DNA from: Cellulomonas avistercoris
Lineage (GTDB): Bacteria > Actinomycetota > Actinomycetes > Actinomycetales > Cellulomonadaceae
Direction of reading: 5' to 3'
DNA length: 64,000 nt
Assembly: GCF_014836445.1 (NCBI RefSeq)
Contig: NZ_JACSQV010000002.1
Span: 73,927-137,926, forward strand
Of the stretch, positions 34,571 to 44,685 are shown piece by piece. A model generated the notes under the pieces. That model ran no database searches. It saw only the letters and a program-made list of their open reading frames with translations, and was not told where the DNA came from. The translations under genes were made by a program, and so were the position numbers. Every line of letters begins with the position of its first letter. The first letter of the stretch is position 1.

Positions 34571-35598
34571 GCGGTCCTCCACGACGGCAGGTCGACCGTG
34601 TCGATCCACCGCCCCCCGGGCTGGTTGAGAGCCGCGATGTCCGCATCGACCATGAGGCGCGCGAGGTCGGACGGCTCCACGGTGGTCTTCCAGCCCAGCT
34701 TCTCCGCGGCCTTGCTCGGGTCGCCGATGAGCGCGTCGACCTCGGTGGGACGCAGGTACCGCTCGTCGAACTTGACGTGGTCCTCCCAGTTGAGGCCGGC
34801 GTGCGAGAACGAGATCTCGAGGAAGTCCCGCACCGTGTACGGGATGCCGGTCGCCAGCACGAAGTCCTCGGGCTCGTCGACCTGGAGCATGCGCCACATG
34901 CCCTCGACGTACTCGGCGGCGTAGCCCCAGTCGCGCACCGCGTCGAGGTTGCCCATGTAGATGTGCTCCTGCTGCCCCGCCTTGATCGCCGCGACAGCGC
35001 GCGTGATCTTGCGCGTCACGAAGGTCTCGCCCCGGCGCGGTGACTCGTGGTTGAAGAGGATCCCGTTGACCGCGAACATCCCGTAGGCCTCGCGGTAGTT
35101 CTTGGTGATCCAGTAGCTGTAGAGCTTGGCCGCACCGTAGGGCGAGCGCGGGTAGAACGGGGTGTCCTCGTTCTGCGGCGGGGGGGTCGCGCCGTACAGC
35201 TCCGAGGTCGACGCCTGGTAGAAGCGGGTGGTGATGCCTGAGAGGCGGACCGCCTCCAGCAGCCGGACGGTCCCGGTCCCTGTGGTGTCCGCCGTGTGCT
35301 CGGGCTCGTCGAACGACACCCGCACGTGCGACTGCGCAGCCAGGTTGTAGACCTCGTCGGGGCGGATGTCCGAGATGAGGGTGACGAGCCGCGAGCCGTC
35401 GCTCAGGTCGCCGTAGTGCAGGAACAGGCGAGCGGAAGGATCGTGCGCGTCGACGTAGAGGTGGTCGATGCGTGAGGTGTTGAACGTCGAGGCCCGTCGG
35501 ATCAGGCCGTGCACCTCGTAGCCCTTCGCCAGCAGCAGCTCGGCGAGGTACGACCCGTCCTGCCCGGTGATGCCTGTGATGAGCGCCTTTCGCGCCAC
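34567..35598 (-). CDS. gmd: GDP-mannose 4,6-dehydratase
   Basis: A 343-residue SDR enzyme for the first step from GDP-mannose to GDP-fucose. The motifs are complete: [19 protein letters not shown] (4-22), [29 protein letters not shown] with the catalytic Thr/Ser/Glu, and [15 protein letters not shown] with the Tyr and Lys. The GTG at 35598 has GGGGGAG 5 nt upstream and gives the family start. The fcl gene follows with a 4-base overlap. Upstream, a 200-bp gap holds the purine permease terminator and presumably the gmd promoter. Confidence 0.95.
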   Translation of the reverse strand: MARKALITGITGQDGSYLAELLLAKGYEVHGLIRRASTFNTSRIDHLYVDAHDPSARLFLHYGDLSDGSRLVTLISDIRPDEVYNLAAQSHVRVSFDEPEHTADTTGTGTVRLLEAVRLSGITTRFYQASTSELYGATPPPQNEDTPFYPRSPYGAAKLYSYWITKNYREAYGMFAVNGILFNHESPRRGETFVTRKITRAVAAIKAGQQEHIYMGNLDAVRDWGYAAEYVEGMWRMLQVDEPEDFVLATGIPYTVRDFLEISFSHAGLNWEDHVKFDERYLRPTEVDALIGDPSKAAEKLGWKTTVEPSDLARLMVDADIAALNQPGGRWIDTVDLPSWRTA

Positions 35599-35754
35599 GT
35601 TCTCCCCCGTCCGTCGTGTCGCCCCCCTGACGCCGCACGACGCGGGGCGGACCACTGGTCTGACGCCCACGTCTCGCGTGGGCGCGTCCATGCTAGGCGC
35701 AGAGGGACGCGCGCCTTCGCGTGCTCGTGCCCACCGGGCCGCCGGTGGGACAGA

Positions 35755-35790
35755 CACGGGGCCGCGGTGCGTCTGCACCGCGGCCCCGTG
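35755..35790 (-). terminator. Stem-loop terminator after NCS2 permease gene
   Basis: A perfect 16-bp stem (CACGGGGCCGCGGTGC with its complement) around a 4-nt loop GTCT, 10 bp beyond the permease stop codon and upstream of gmd. Confidence 0.85.
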
Positions 35791-35800
35791 ACGTGGGGTG

Positions 35801-37285
35801 TCAGACGCCGAGCAGGTCCCGGATCGGCCCGAGCGCGAAGTACACGACGAACGCGAGCGCGGCGACCCACATGAGCGGGTGGATCGCGCGGATCTTGCCG
35901 AGCGCGATCTTCACGACGACGAACGCGATGAAGCCCGCGCCGATGCCGACGCTGATCGAGTACGTGAACGGCATGAGCGCCAGCGTGAGGAACGCCGGGA
36001 TGGCGACCTCGGGCGACTTCCAGTCCAGGTCGGCGACCTGCGACACCATGAGGAACCCGACGACGACGAGGACGGGCGCGGCCGCCTCGGACGGGACCAT
36101 CGCGACCAGCGGCGACAGGAACGTCGCGAGCAGGAACGCGATGCCGGTGACGACGGACGCGAGGCCCGTGCGGGCGCCGTCGGCGACACCGGACGTGGAC
36201 TCCACGTAGGCGGTGTTCGACGAGACGGAGCCCATGCCACCGGCGACGGCACCGAGCGAGTCGACGACGAGGATCTGCTGGCTGCGCGGGGGGTTGCCCT
36301 CCTCGTCCAGCAGCTTGGCCTCCTGGCCGACGGCGACCATCGTGCCCATCGTGTCGAAGAAGTCCGCGAGCAGGATCGAGAACACCAGGACGACGACCGC
36401 GAGGACGCCGATCTTGCCGACCGCGCCGAACAGCGAGAACTGGCCGATGAGCGACAGGTCCGGCAGGTCGACCAGGGAGTCGGGAACGCTGGGCACGTTC
36501 TGGTGCCAGCCTCCCGGGTTCTCCTCGCCCGCGCCGCCGACCTTCGCGATCGCCTCGACGATCAGCGCGAGCACCGTGGTGCCGATGACGGCGATCAGCA
36601 GGCCGCCGCGCACCTTGCGCACCATGAGGACGATCGCGGCGATGAGGCCGATGACGAAGACCGCGACGGGCCAGCCGGCGAGCGAGCCGCCGGACCCCAG
36701 CTCGAGCGGCGTGCCCTGCCCCTGACGCACGAAGCCCGCGTTGACGAACCCGATGAGCGCGATGAACAGGCCGATGCCGACGCCGATCGCGACCTTGAGC
36801 TCACGCGGGACGGCACGGAACACCGCACCGCGGAAGCCCGTGAGCACCAGGACGAGGATGACCAGACCCTCGAGCACCACGATGCCCATCGCGTCCGCCC
36901 ACGTCATGCCGGGCAGCTGCGCGACCGTGTACGCGACGACGGCGTTGAGGCCGAGGCCCGCGGCCAGCGCCATGGGGAAGTTCGCCACCACACCCATGAG
37001 GATCGACAGGACGCCCGCGACCAGCGCGGTCGCCGCGGCGATCATCGCGAGGTTCGGGGCGTCACCGCCGCCGAGGAACTCCCCCGTGCTGTCCGGCAGG
37101 GTCCCGATGATGAGCGGGTTGAGCACGATGATGTAGCTCATCGTGAAGAAGGTGACGAGACCACCGCGGATCTCGGACCCGACGGTGGAGCCACGCTCCG
37201 TGATCTTGAAGAACCGGTCGACGGCGCTGCGGGGGGCCGCGGGTGCGTCGTCGCGCGTCTCCTGGGGGGAAGGAGTTGTCGACAT
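35801..37285 (-). CDS. NCS2 family purine permease (AzgA/PbuG-like)
   Basis: A 494-residue transporter with about 13 hydrophobic helices. The N-terminus [20 protein letters not shown], then [20 protein letters not shown], is the signature of adenine/guanine/hypoxanthine permeases of the AzgA type. [16 protein letters not shown] and [19 protein letters not shown] are the NCS2 substrate-site helices. It imports purine bases by proton symport. The ATG at 37285 has GAAGGAG upstream. Its placement between gmd and the polysaccharide operon appears incidental. No purine riboswitch is seen upstream. Confidence 0.93.
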   Translation of the reverse strand: MSTTPSPQETRDDAPAAPRSAVDRFFKITERGSTVGSEIRGGLVTFFTMSYIIVLNPLIIGTLPDSTGEFLGGGDAPNLAMIAAATALVAGVLSILMGVVANFPMALAAGLGLNAVVAYTVAQLPGMTWADAMGIVVLEGLVILVLVLTGFRGAVFRAVPRELKVAIGVGIGLFIALIGFVNAGFVRQGQGTPLELGSGGSLAGWPVAVFVIGLIAAIVLMVRKVRGGLLIAVIGTTVLALIVEAIAKVGGAGEENPGGWHQNVPSVPDSLVDLPDLSLIGQFSLFGAVGKIGVLAVVVLVFSILLADFFDTMGTMVAVGQEAKLLDEEGNPPRSQQILVVDSLGAVAGGMGSVSSNTAYVESTSGVADGARTGLASVVTGIAFLLATFLSPLVAMVPSEAAAPVLVVVGFLMVSQVADLDWKSPEVAIPAFLTLALMPFTYSISVGIGAGFIAFVVVKIALGKIRAIHPLMWVAALAFVVYFALGPIRDLLGV

Positions 37286-37398
37286 GAGGCGCAGTGTGGC
37301 AGAGGCGAGGGGCTCCGAGGCAGCGTTGTTCGCCAGGTGAGGCAGCGAGCGACAGGGGCCGGACGTCCTGACCGCCGAGAATGCTGAACATGTGTCCG

Positions 37399-37483
37399 AT
37401 AGGTTAAATTTGCGGCCGCTCCGCAATCGCTTGCACCCGCGTGACCTGCGACGATGCACTACATAGGTTGAATGTCCACATTC
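37399..37483. promoter_or_regulatory. AT-rich repeat-bearing promoter region of the polysaccharide operon
   Basis: A 291-bp divergent region between the purine permease and the priming transferase. It holds a near-repeat, ATAGGTTAAATTT (37399-37411) and ATAGGTTGAATGT (37463-37475), and two inverted repeats, TTGCGG-N5-CCGCAA (37410-37426) and GAATGT-CC-ACATTC (37470-37483). The relative AT richness makes it the likely promoter and regulator-binding zone for the plus-strand operon that starts at 37577. I cannot name the regulator. Confidence 0.5.
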
Positions 37484-37576
37484 GACAGGGTGACGTGGAC
37501 GCGGCATTGTCAAGTCTTGACGGCCCGCGTCCGAGACGCAGGTCATGCTGGCTGCGAAACCCGGGGGATCCATCGC

Positions 37577-39076
37577 ATGACGCCGACGACTCACGCACGC
37601 GCACACACGCACCAACGTGAGCAGTCGGTGTCCGCGGCAGCCCACGTCGCTTCGCCCACCTGGTCCACCGCCCACGCCTACCGCGTGGCGGTCACCGACG
37701 CCCTGTCGATCGGGCTCGCCGTGGCTCTCGCGTATGCGGTGAGGTTCCCGCTGGACGGCCACGTCAAGGTGTCAGGTGAGTTCTCCCCGAGCTACCTGGC
37801 GGTCTCCGTGACCCTCTTCCTCGCCTGGTTCGCCGTTCTGACGGTCGGGCGGACGCGCGACCGTCGGCTGCTCGGCTCCGGGCCGGGTGAGTTCTCACGC
37901 GTGTTCGAGGTGACGTGGCACCTGTTCGCGGCGGTCGCCGTGATCGGGTTCCTGTTCCGCATGGACATCGGCCGCGGCTACCTGGGCATCGCAGCCCCGC
38001 TGGGCCTTCTCCTGCTGCTCGCCACGCGCGCCGGCTGGCGTCGGCTCCTGCACCGCCGACGCGACGCCGGGCTGGACCGGTACCCCGTGCTCGTCATCGG
38101 CCCGTGGCACAAGGCAGCCTCGCTGATCGAGGACTTCCACCGGAACCCACGCGCGGGGTACAAGGTCGTGGGCGTGTGCGTACCTGAAGGTGCGGAACCT
38201 TCGGTCAAGGACGTCAACGGCGTACCGGTCGTGGGGAACCACAAGCAAGCGGCTTCTCTTGCGAAGCAGTACGGAGTCGCAGCGGTCGCTGTCGCCGGTT
38301 CCGACGCCATGACAGGCGAGGCCGTCCGCCAGCTCGGTTGGGACCTTGAGGGCACCGGCGTCGATCTCGCCCTGACGCTCGCACTCACCGACGTGGCGGG
38401 GCCCCGCGTCCTCATGCAGCCCGTCAACGGGTTGCCCCTGATGTACGTGGATGCACCTCAGTTCCGCGGCTCGAAATACATCGTCAAGTTCCTTTTCGAC
38501 TGGATCGGGGCAGCACTGATTGCTGTGTTGATCTCCCCCGTCCTCCTCGCACTCGCCGTCCTCGTCAAGACCACCAGCCGCGGGCCGGTTTTCTATGTGC
38601 AGGAGCGCATCGGGAAAGACGGCAGGACTTTCCGGATGTTGAAGTTCCGATCGATGCAGATGGGGGCGCACGCGCGCCTGGCAGAGGTTCTTGCTGCGGA
38701 AGGCGTCGATCAGGTCGGCGTTTTCTACAAGCCGAAGAACGACCCACGCATCACCAAGGTCGGACGCGTGCTGCGGCGCTACTCACTCGACGAGCTTCCC
38801 CAGCTCATCAACGTGCTGCGTGGAGAGATGAGCCTCGTCGGACCGCGCCCGCAGATCGAAGCCGAGGTGGCAACCTACGACCGTGCCGCGCACCGGCGAC
38901 TTCTCGTCAAGCCTGGCCTCACCGGCCTGTGGCAGGTATCAGGCAGGTCCAACCTCGACGCTCGAACGTCGATGAGACTCGACGTGGCATACGTCGAGAA
39001 CTGGACGCTCTTTGGTGACATCGTCATCCTTGCCAGAACCCTCACCGCGATCCTCCGCCAGGGAGAGGCGCGCTAA
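37577..39076 (+). CDS. Polyprenyl glycosylphosphotransferase initiating exopolysaccharide synthesis
   Basis: A 499-residue membrane enzyme of the WbaP/CpsE type. Four N-terminal helices (about 40-145) precede a CoA-binding-like Rossmann domain (YPVLVIGPWHKAASLIEDFH). A fifth helix follows near 315-345, then the catalytic Bac_transf domain with KFRSMQMGAHARL, RVLRRYSLDELPQLINVLRG, EMSLVGPRP and PGLTGLWQVSGRS. It transfers a sugar-1-phosphate to undecaprenyl phosphate, starting the repeat unit. The ATG at 37577 follows GGGGGA. It is first of a six-gene operon; the next gene begins 5 bp after its stop. Confidence 0.93.
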   Translation: MTPTTHARAHTHQREQSVSAAAHVASPTWSTAHAYRVAVTDALSIGLAVALAYAVRFPLDGHVKVSGEFSPSYLAVSVTLFLAWFAVLTVGRTRDRRLLGSGPGEFSRVFEVTWHLFAAVAVIGFLFRMDIGRGYLGIAAPLGLLLLLATRAGWRRLLHRRRDAGLDRYPVLVIGPWHKAASLIEDFHRNPRAGYKVVGVCVPEGAEPSVKDVNGVPVVGNHKQAASLAKQYGVAAVAVAGSDAMTGEAVRQLGWDLEGTGVDLALTLALTDVAGPRVLMQPVNGLPLMYVDAPQFRGSKYIVKFLFDWIGAALIAVLISPVLLALAVLVKTTSRGPVFYVQERIGKDGRTFRMLKFRSMQMGAHARLAEVLAAEGVDQVGVFYKPKNDPRITKVGRVLRRYSLDELPQLINVLRGEMSLVGPRPQIEAEVATYDRAAHRRLLVKPGLTGLWQVSGRSNLDARTSMRLDVAYVENWTLFGDIVILARTLTAILRQGEAR

Positions 39077-39081
39077 ATCCA

Positions 39082-40206
39082 GTGACAGAGGTTGACTCAC
39101 CGGTGAAGAACGGTCTGCTTGTCCACGAATGGATCGCACGGCGTGGGGGCTCGGAGGCGGTGTTCGCGGCCATGGCACGGGCTTTTCCTGCGGCCGCCCG
39201 CTACTGCCTCTGGGACGACACCGGCGGGGCGACCGTGGGGCCGGCAACAGAGTCCTGGCTCGCCAGGACACCTTTGCGCGAGCACAAGGGCCTGGCACTC
39301 CCCGCTATGGCTCTCACGTGGCGTCGAGTCGCCGCGATGAAGCAGGCCGACTGGGCGCTCGTGAGCTCTCACGCCTTCGCGCACCACGTGTCGCACCCGA
39401 GCGTGTCGATCCCCAAGTTCGTCTACGTCCACAGCCCGGCCCGGTACCTCTGGGCGAGCGAGCACGACGAACGTGCCGCGCGCGTCCCCGACGCAGTCGT
39501 GAACTACCTCAAGCGCCTCGACGCCCGTCGCGCACGTGAGACGACGGCGCACATCGCGAACTCGTCGTACGTTCGCGAGAGGATCGGCAGGTCTTGGGGG
39601 CTAGAGGCCGACGTCGTCTACCCGCCCGTGCGCATACGGGAGCTGCAGTCGTTCGACCTTGATGAGCAGCTCTCCGCGGTCGACCGAGAGGTGCTGGCAC
39701 AACTCCCTCAGGACTTCATCTTGGGTGCGTCGCGAATGGTGCCCTACAAGCAGCTCGACACTGTGATCGGCGTCGGTGAGATGCTCTCCACTCCCGTCGT
39801 CATCGCCGGCGACGGACCGGACCGCGAGCGCCTGCAGGCGCGCGCCTCGGCGGCGACGGTGCCGACGCACGTCGTCCGCAACCCTTCAGACAACCTTCTG
39901 CTCGCGCTGTACACGCGCGCGCTGGCACTGGTGTTTCCGCCCGTCGAGGACTTCGGCATCATGCCGGTAGAAGCGATGGCGCTGGGAACGCCTGTCATGG
40001 CCCGCGCCGTAGGGGGAAGCCTTGAGACGGTCATCGATGGCGTCTCCGGCGCGTTCGTCGACTTCTCAAGTGCATCCGACGTGAGAAGTCAGTTCGAGCG
40101 TGTAGTGTCCCTGGACCGTGAAGCCGTTGCACAGAGCGCCGAACGCTTCTCGTCGGAACGGTTCGTCGACGAGATCCGGACCTTCGTCGCCTCCAGATTG
40201 GCGTAG
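39082..40206 (+). CDS. Glycosyltransferase, GT4-like (group 1)
   Basis: A 374-residue GT-B glycosyltransferase. The acceptor half begins GLLVHEWIARRGGSEAVFAA. The donor half has ILGASRMVPYKQLDTVIGVG, VIAGDGPDRERLQ and the E-x7-E-like FPPVEDFGIMPVEAMALGTP, which binds the nucleotide sugar. YVHSPARYLW is typical of mannosyl/rhamnosyl transferases in capsule clusters. The start could be GTG 39082 or GTG 39103; neither has a strong ribosome binding site. It lies inside the operon with gaps of 5 and 3 bp to its neighbours. The sugar is not predictable. Confidence 0.9.
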   Translation: MTEVDSPVKNGLLVHEWIARRGGSEAVFAAMARAFPAAARYCLWDDTGGATVGPATESWLARTPLREHKGLALPAMALTWRRVAAMKQADWALVSSHAFAHHVSHPSVSIPKFVYVHSPARYLWASEHDERAARVPDAVVNYLKRLDARRARETTAHIANSSYVRERIGRSWGLEADVVYPPVRIRELQSFDLDEQLSAVDREVLAQLPQDFILGASRMVPYKQLDTVIGVGEMLSTPVVIAGDGPDRERLQARASAATVPTHVVRNPSDNLLLALYTRALALVFPPVEDFGIMPVEAMALGTPVMARAVGGSLETVIDGVSGAFVDFSSASDVRSQFERVVSLDREAVAQSAERFSSERFVDEIRTFVASRLA

Positions 40207-40209
40207 CGA

Positions 40210-41334
40210 GTGACCGCAGCACCAGTGGTGATCCTGTCCACGGCGGACTTCCACAGCGCAGTGTGGACCAACAAGCAGTACCTGGCCGCCGAGCTCGCGC
40301 CGCACATGCCAGTCACCTACATCGAGTCGTTCGGGCTCCGCAGGCCCCAGGCCCATGTTTCGGACGTCCGGCGAATCATCAACCGGTTCAGGCGGCGAGA
40401 CAGCAACACGGAGTCGACGACTCCCGACGGCATCAGCGTCGTCAAGCCCATCATCGTTCCGTACCATGACAACGCTCTGGCCAGGCAGTTGAACAGGCGA
40501 CTCGTCGCCAGGATCGGGATTCCCCACCAAGCTCAGGTGCTCTGGACGTTCTCGCCCCTCACCTACGGGCTGGACGAGGGCTTCGACCATGTCGTCTACC
40601 ACTCGGTGGACCTCATCCACGAGCAACCGCTCATGCCGCGCTCAGCGATCCTCGATGCCGAGCGACGGATGCTGGACCGGGCCGACGTGGTCATCGCGAG
40701 CAGCATCGGCGTTCGCGATCACCTGGTGCGGCTGGGTCGAGTCGACACGCAACTCTGGCAGAACGTCGCCGACGTCACCGTGTTCCTCCGCGACGGCACC
40801 GAACGCACCCCTCGAGCGGTCTTCGCGGGGAATCTCACGCCCAGCAAGGTCGACTTTTCACTTATCCGTGCCGTTGCCGACGCAGGAGTTGACGTCGTGC
40901 TCGCCGGCCCGCTGTCGATCGATGGAACGAACGCCCGCCGCGACATCGACCAGCTTCTCGCCCACCGGCACGTCGACTACGTCGGGAACCTCGCCACGGG
41001 GAGCCTGGCCGATCTGTTCAGCACGTGCCAGGTCGGTCTCATCCCGTACCAGATCAATGACTACACGGCCGGGGTGTTCCCTCTGAAAGTCTTCGAGTAC
41101 CTGGCTTCCGGCATGAGCGTCGTGTCGACCCGCCTGCCGAGCATGAGCACAACCACCCCTCCCGATGTGTTGCTTTCCGACCCCCACGACTTCGCCTCGA
41201 CCGTCGTGTCACAGATCGTCGACACGGAGCTTCGCAGCGAGGATGTCCAGCGACGACACGCGCTGGCGACAGCCAACTCCTGGACCCGTCGCGGCCGCGA
41301 GGCACGCGACCTGCTAGAGGAGCTGACTTCATGA
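40210..41334 (+). CDS. Glycosyltransferase (GT-B fold, TuaH-like)
   Basis: A 374-residue glycosyltransferase. WTFSPLTYGLDEGFDHVVYH then SVDLIHEQP is a block seen in TuaH/GT4-type teichuronic acid transferases. The donor half has RAVFAGNLTPSKVDFSLIRA, VDVVLAGPLS and VGLIPYQINDYTAGVFPLKV followed by FEYLASGMSVVST. The last Glu-rich stretch is the usual nucleotide-sugar site. The GTG at 40210 is 3 bp after the previous stop, and the next gene overlaps by 4 bases (ATGA). Role: adds one sugar of the repeat unit (inference). Confidence 0.88.
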   Translation: MTAAPVVILSTADFHSAVWTNKQYLAAELAPHMPVTYIESFGLRRPQAHVSDVRRIINRFRRRDSNTESTTPDGISVVKPIIVPYHDNALARQLNRRLVARIGIPHQAQVLWTFSPLTYGLDEGFDHVVYHSVDLIHEQPLMPRSAILDAERRMLDRADVVIASSIGVRDHLVRLGRVDTQLWQNVADVTVFLRDGTERTPRAVFAGNLTPSKVDFSLIRAVADAGVDVVLAGPLSIDGTNARRDIDQLLAHRHVDYVGNLATGSLADLFSTCQVGLIPYQINDYTAGVFPLKVFEYLASGMSVVSTRLPSMSTTTPPDVLLSDPHDFASTVVSQIVDTELRSEDVQRRHALATANSWTRRGREARDLLEELTS

Positions 41335-42224
41335 CACCTGAGCGCACGCTGGCGGTCGTAGTCGTGAACTACAACAGTGCGGGCCTGGTGAGCAACCTGC
41401 ACCGGTCCCTCGCCGCGACAAGAGGCACGTTCCGCATGTACGTCGTCAACAACTCGCCGTCCGAGGACCTCGATGCTTGGCTGTCGAGCCTGCCGGTGGC
41501 GCGCAATGTGTCCACCGTCGTGGTCGAGCCGGGTAGAAACCTCGGGTTCGGCGCGGGCTGCAACGAGGGCATCCGGTGCGCCCAGCGGGACGGCCACCGA
41601 TACGCGTGGCTCCTGAACCCCGATGCCGAGGTCATGGAGCTGGACTTCCCGCAGTTCTGGCGCGATGTGGATTCCGCCCGCGACGCGGTGCTCTGGGCCA
41701 CGCGAGTCCAGGCCGGCGACTCGGTGCGTGACGGCGTGTCGCACCTCAGCCTCTGGACGGGGCGTGTCCGGCCGCGTCCTGGACCCCGCACCGTGTCCTT
41801 CGCGAACGGGAACTCGGTAGTCGTCCACATCGACCGCTTCACCAAGATCGGCGGCTTCGCCTCCGACTACTTCCTCTACTTCGAAGAGCCCGACGTGAGT
41901 ATGCGGCTGAACGGTCGATCGACAGTTGTCCCGGTCCTGACCTCCGCGGCCATCCGCCACGATGGCGGCGGAAGTACCGGCTCACGCAGAGGGAGCTCAC
42001 GCTCGGCCACCACGGCGCTCCATGCCAACCGAAGCGCCATCATCTTCTTCAGACGTTGGCTCCCGTGGCGGCTGCCGATCGCGCTGGTCGCACGCACCGG
42101 CCTCACAGTGCTGCGGCTGCCCCGGTCACCCCACCTGGCGATAGCTGGTGCGCGCGGTCTGCTCGCCGGCTGCCGGTCAACGCTCAGTCCCCGCCAGTCA
42201 CATGATCGACAGGCCGTCGGATGA
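41331..42224 (+). CDS. Glycosyltransferase family 2
   Basis: A 297-residue GT-A enzyme with the WbbL/rhamnosyltransferase-like pattern: VVVVNYNSAGLVSNLHRSLA (8-27), NLGFGAGCNEGIR (71-83), WLLNPDAEV (the DxD-equivalent, 91-99), FANGNSVVVHIDRFTKIGGF, and FLYFEEPDVSMRL with the catalytic-base acidic pair. It adds a sugar from a nucleotide donor, often dTDP-rhamnose or a related deoxysugar. It overlaps the genes before and after by 4 bases, so all are translationally coupled. The tail after 215 is basic with amphipathic helices that may touch the membrane. Confidence 0.9.
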   Translation: MTPERTLAVVVVNYNSAGLVSNLHRSLAATRGTFRMYVVNNSPSEDLDAWLSSLPVARNVSTVVVEPGRNLGFGAGCNEGIRCAQRDGHRYAWLLNPDAEVMELDFPQFWRDVDSARDAVLWATRVQAGDSVRDGVSHLSLWTGRVRPRPGPRTVSFANGNSVVVHIDRFTKIGGFASDYFLYFEEPDVSMRLNGRSTVVPVLTSAAIRHDGGGSTGSRRGSSRSATTALHANRSAIIFFRRWLPWRLPIALVARTGLTVLRLPRSPHLAIAGARGLLAGCRSTLSPRQSHDRQAVG

Positions 42225-43354
42225 GCACGACACCGTCACGCGTCCTGATATACGAGCCGAACTTCCGGGGCCACCGGATGCACTACTGCGGTCACCTCCT
42301 CCACTATCTAGCCGCCACCGGTGCGCCAGGGACCCTCGCTACGTCGAGCGAGGCTCTCGCGTCGGAGGAACTCGTGCGAGGGGTCGGGTCGGATGCGCCC
42401 TACGAGCAGATCGACCTGGGACCACTCGGTGATCCTCTCCAGCCCGACCACTGGTCCGCACGTGCACGAGCAGTCCGCGACGCAGCGATCTCCGACGAGC
42501 ACGACCACGTTCTGGTGCTCGAAGGGGACAAACTGCTCTCACACCTGCCCCGCTACATGTCGCTGGTCCCCCGGCGCGCCCGACGCCGACTTACGGTCCT
42601 CGTCATGCGAGCACCGTCCGTATCGGCCGGCGGCCCTGCACGCCGCGCGGCCAAAGGCGCCCTCATCCTGCTCTGCCAAGCACTGGGCATCCGGACGCGG
42701 GTCCTGGCGCCTGCCTGCCCCAGGACCAGGACATCTCGGTATCGGATGGGCATGTTCCCGGCGGTTCCCGATCCGATCGACTCCGAGCTGCAGCCGATGT
42801 CGATGCCCCCAGAGCTGGAAGTGCTCCCCGAGGGCGGGAAAGTGGTCGGCGTTGTTGGGCACATCACCCGCCGCAAGAACCTCGACCTGATCGCGCGCGC
42901 ACTGTGTCTCACGCCTTCGGTGACGGCACTTGTCGTCGGCGGCAAGTTCGAGCCGGGTGAGCTCGAACGCTGCCAGGAGTCCCTGGCCCAGCTCTCGGAC
43001 TCCGGGACGACCGTCCACATCGTCGACCGGTCGCTCGAGGACTCGGAGCTCGCATGGCTGATCGAGCGGACGGCCGTGGTCGTCGTCGCGCACTCGAGCG
43101 AGGGGCCAAGCGGGATCCTGGGGATGTGCGCTGCCATCGGGACCCCGGTCGCGGCGGCGGGTGCGCGGTCACTCAGGGGCGACGTCCGCCGGCTGCGTTG
43201 CGGCACCTGGTCCCGCCTGGACGAACTGTCCCTGGCCGAAGGCATCCAGGCGGCAGAGCGTATGCGACCGACGCCGGCGCTTCTCGCCGGATCAGCGGAC
43301 TTCGCGAGAGCCATGTTGGCACTCGATGACGCACCCGGCGGCGTCCGGCCGTGA
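42221..43354 (+). CDS. Glycosyltransferase-like protein (GT-B)
   Basis: A 377-residue protein with a GT-B-like C-terminal half: VVGVVGHITRRKNLDLIARA, TALVVGGKFEPGELERCQES and VVVAHSSEGPSGILGMCAAI followed by GTPVAAAG, the nucleotide-sugar site. The N-terminal half starts RVLIYEPNFRGHRMHYCGHL, as in some GT4 proteins of actinobacterial capsule loci. It is fused to its neighbours by ATGA at the start and GTGA at the end. Probably the fourth sugar transferase of the repeat unit. Specificity is unknown. Confidence 0.82.
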   Translation: MSTTPSRVLIYEPNFRGHRMHYCGHLLHYLAATGAPGTLATSSEALASEELVRGVGSDAPYEQIDLGPLGDPLQPDHWSARARAVRDAAISDEHDHVLVLEGDKLLSHLPRYMSLVPRRARRRLTVLVMRAPSVSAGGPARRAAKGALILLCQALGIRTRVLAPACPRTRTSRYRMGMFPAVPDPIDSELQPMSMPPELEVLPEGGKVVGVVGHITRRKNLDLIARALCLTPSVTALVVGGKFEPGELERCQESLAQLSDSGTTVHIVDRSLEDSELAWLIERTAVVVVAHSSEGPSGILGMCAAIGTPVAAAGARSLRGDVRRLRCGTWSRLDELSLAEGIQAAERMRPTPALLAGSADFARAMLALDDAPGGVRP

Positions 43355-44550
43355 CGACCGTGCCCGACTCGGCATCGAACCCCGGGTGGCGGTCCGTCGT
43401 CAGCCGACTTGCCAGCCGTGTAGGTGCCCGGGTCTTTGGCGCTCTCCTCCAGGCTGGTCTCCTCGTGCTCATCGCGCGCGAGACCACGAAGGCGGAGACC
43501 TCTGCCTACCTGCTGGGCTTCACGCTGTCGACCGCCGTCTTCGTGCTCGCAGGTTTCGGATTCTCGACCGTCATCCTGCGTATCGGCGCACTTGCGGAAC
43601 CGGTCCAAGCGGCAAGCTCCATGATGCGGATCCGACTTCTCGCAACTCTCCTGACCGGGGGCGCACTGGCCACAGTCCTGTCGTCCACCGTCTCGTCGAA
43701 TGCGGCCTTGGCGGCGGTCGCACTGGCGGCAAGCGACGCGGCGGCGGACATGGCTCAGAACTATCGCGCAGGCCGCATGCGGTTCTCCTCGTCGGCCGCC
43801 GTGATCGTCACGCAACGCGCGCTCCCGTTCTGCGCAGCCCTCGGATCGCTCGCTCTCTCACAGAGCCCCTCCACGGGCGTCGGCCTGGCGTCAGCGTTGC
43901 TGATCACCGGGTACATCGTCATTGACCGCGATCTGTACCTCACGCGCACACCTATCACGATGGGCTACATCCGCCAGAGCAGGGGGTACTGGCTGTCGTC
44001 GGCACTGGTGGGCCTGCAACAACTCGACGTGACGATAGTGCGCCTCATCGGCGGCGCGCCTTCCGCTGCGATCTACGGCGTTGCCTCTCGGGTCGGCGGC
44101 CCTCTGGGGATCCTGGTGTCCTCGATGGTGGCCGTATTCGCACCTGCCATCGCCCACACGCGGGTTGAGCACGACCGGGTACGCCAGCTCGCCGTCGTGC
44201 GTCGCCTATCCATCGGTTTCGGTCTGCTTATTGCAGCTTCATCGCCGGCCCTGGCCTGGATTCTTACCCGGGTCCTCGGCCCGCAATACTACGAGGCTCA
44301 GTCCCTCATCATCGGCGTGTGCATTGGAGCCAGTCTTTCCGCAGTCTCTCAGGGATACCAGGCAGAGTTCGTGGCGGCCGGGCGCAGTCGGCGTCTGGCT
44401 ATTGCCGCAGGAGTCGGGAGCGCTACGCACCTCGGCGTCCTTGCCACAATCATCCGCCTCGACCATTCGCTGATCTGGCTTGCACCAATTCTGAGTCAAG
44501 CAATCATCCTTGCAACCTATCTACTACTTCGTCGAAACATCTCGCACTAA
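43351..44550 (+). CDS. Polysaccharide flippase (Wzx-like, MOP superfamily)
   Basis: A 399-residue polytopic membrane protein with about 12 helices, beginning RLASRVGARVFGALLQAGLL and including the usual MATE/PST-type features (GLQQLDVTIVRLIGGAPSAA, IYGVASRVGGPLGILVS). It should flip the undecaprenyl-linked repeat unit across the membrane. The GTG overlaps the previous gene by 4 bases. It is last of the plus-strand operon; a 135-bp gap without a clear hairpin separates it from the convergent polymerase gene. GC begins to drop in its last third. Confidence 0.87.
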   Translation: MTTVPDSASNPGWRSVVSRLASRVGARVFGALLQAGLLVLIARETTKAETSAYLLGFTLSTAVFVLAGFGFSTVILRIGALAEPVQAASSMMRIRLLATLLTGGALATVLSSTVSSNAALAAVALAASDAAADMAQNYRAGRMRFSSSAAVIVTQRALPFCAALGSLALSQSPSTGVGLASALLITGYIVIDRDLYLTRTPITMGYIRQSRGYWLSSALVGLQQLDVTIVRLIGGAPSAAIYGVASRVGGPLGILVSSMVAVFAPAIAHTRVEHDRVRQLAVVRRLSIGFGLLIAASSPALAWILTRVLGPQYYEAQSLIIGVCIGASLSAVSQGYQAEFVAAGRSRRLAIAAGVGSATHLGVLATIIRLDHSLIWLAPILSQAIILATYLLLRRNISH

Positions 44551-44685
44551 GCGTAGACCGGGCCGCCCACTGAAGACCCGTGGCGGTCGCCGTCAGGCGC
44601 GGGTGCCGCTTAGGCGCCCCTTGCGTAGCAATGGACACGTCACGTCGATCAACATGTCCGCACCGACTGCCTTTCACCCGACGCC

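Noticed and set aside
35599..37576. Purine riboswitch controlling the NCS2 permease
   Set aside because: The permease leader on the minus strand lacks the conserved purine-aptamer core, and the hairpin at 35755 lies after the gene.
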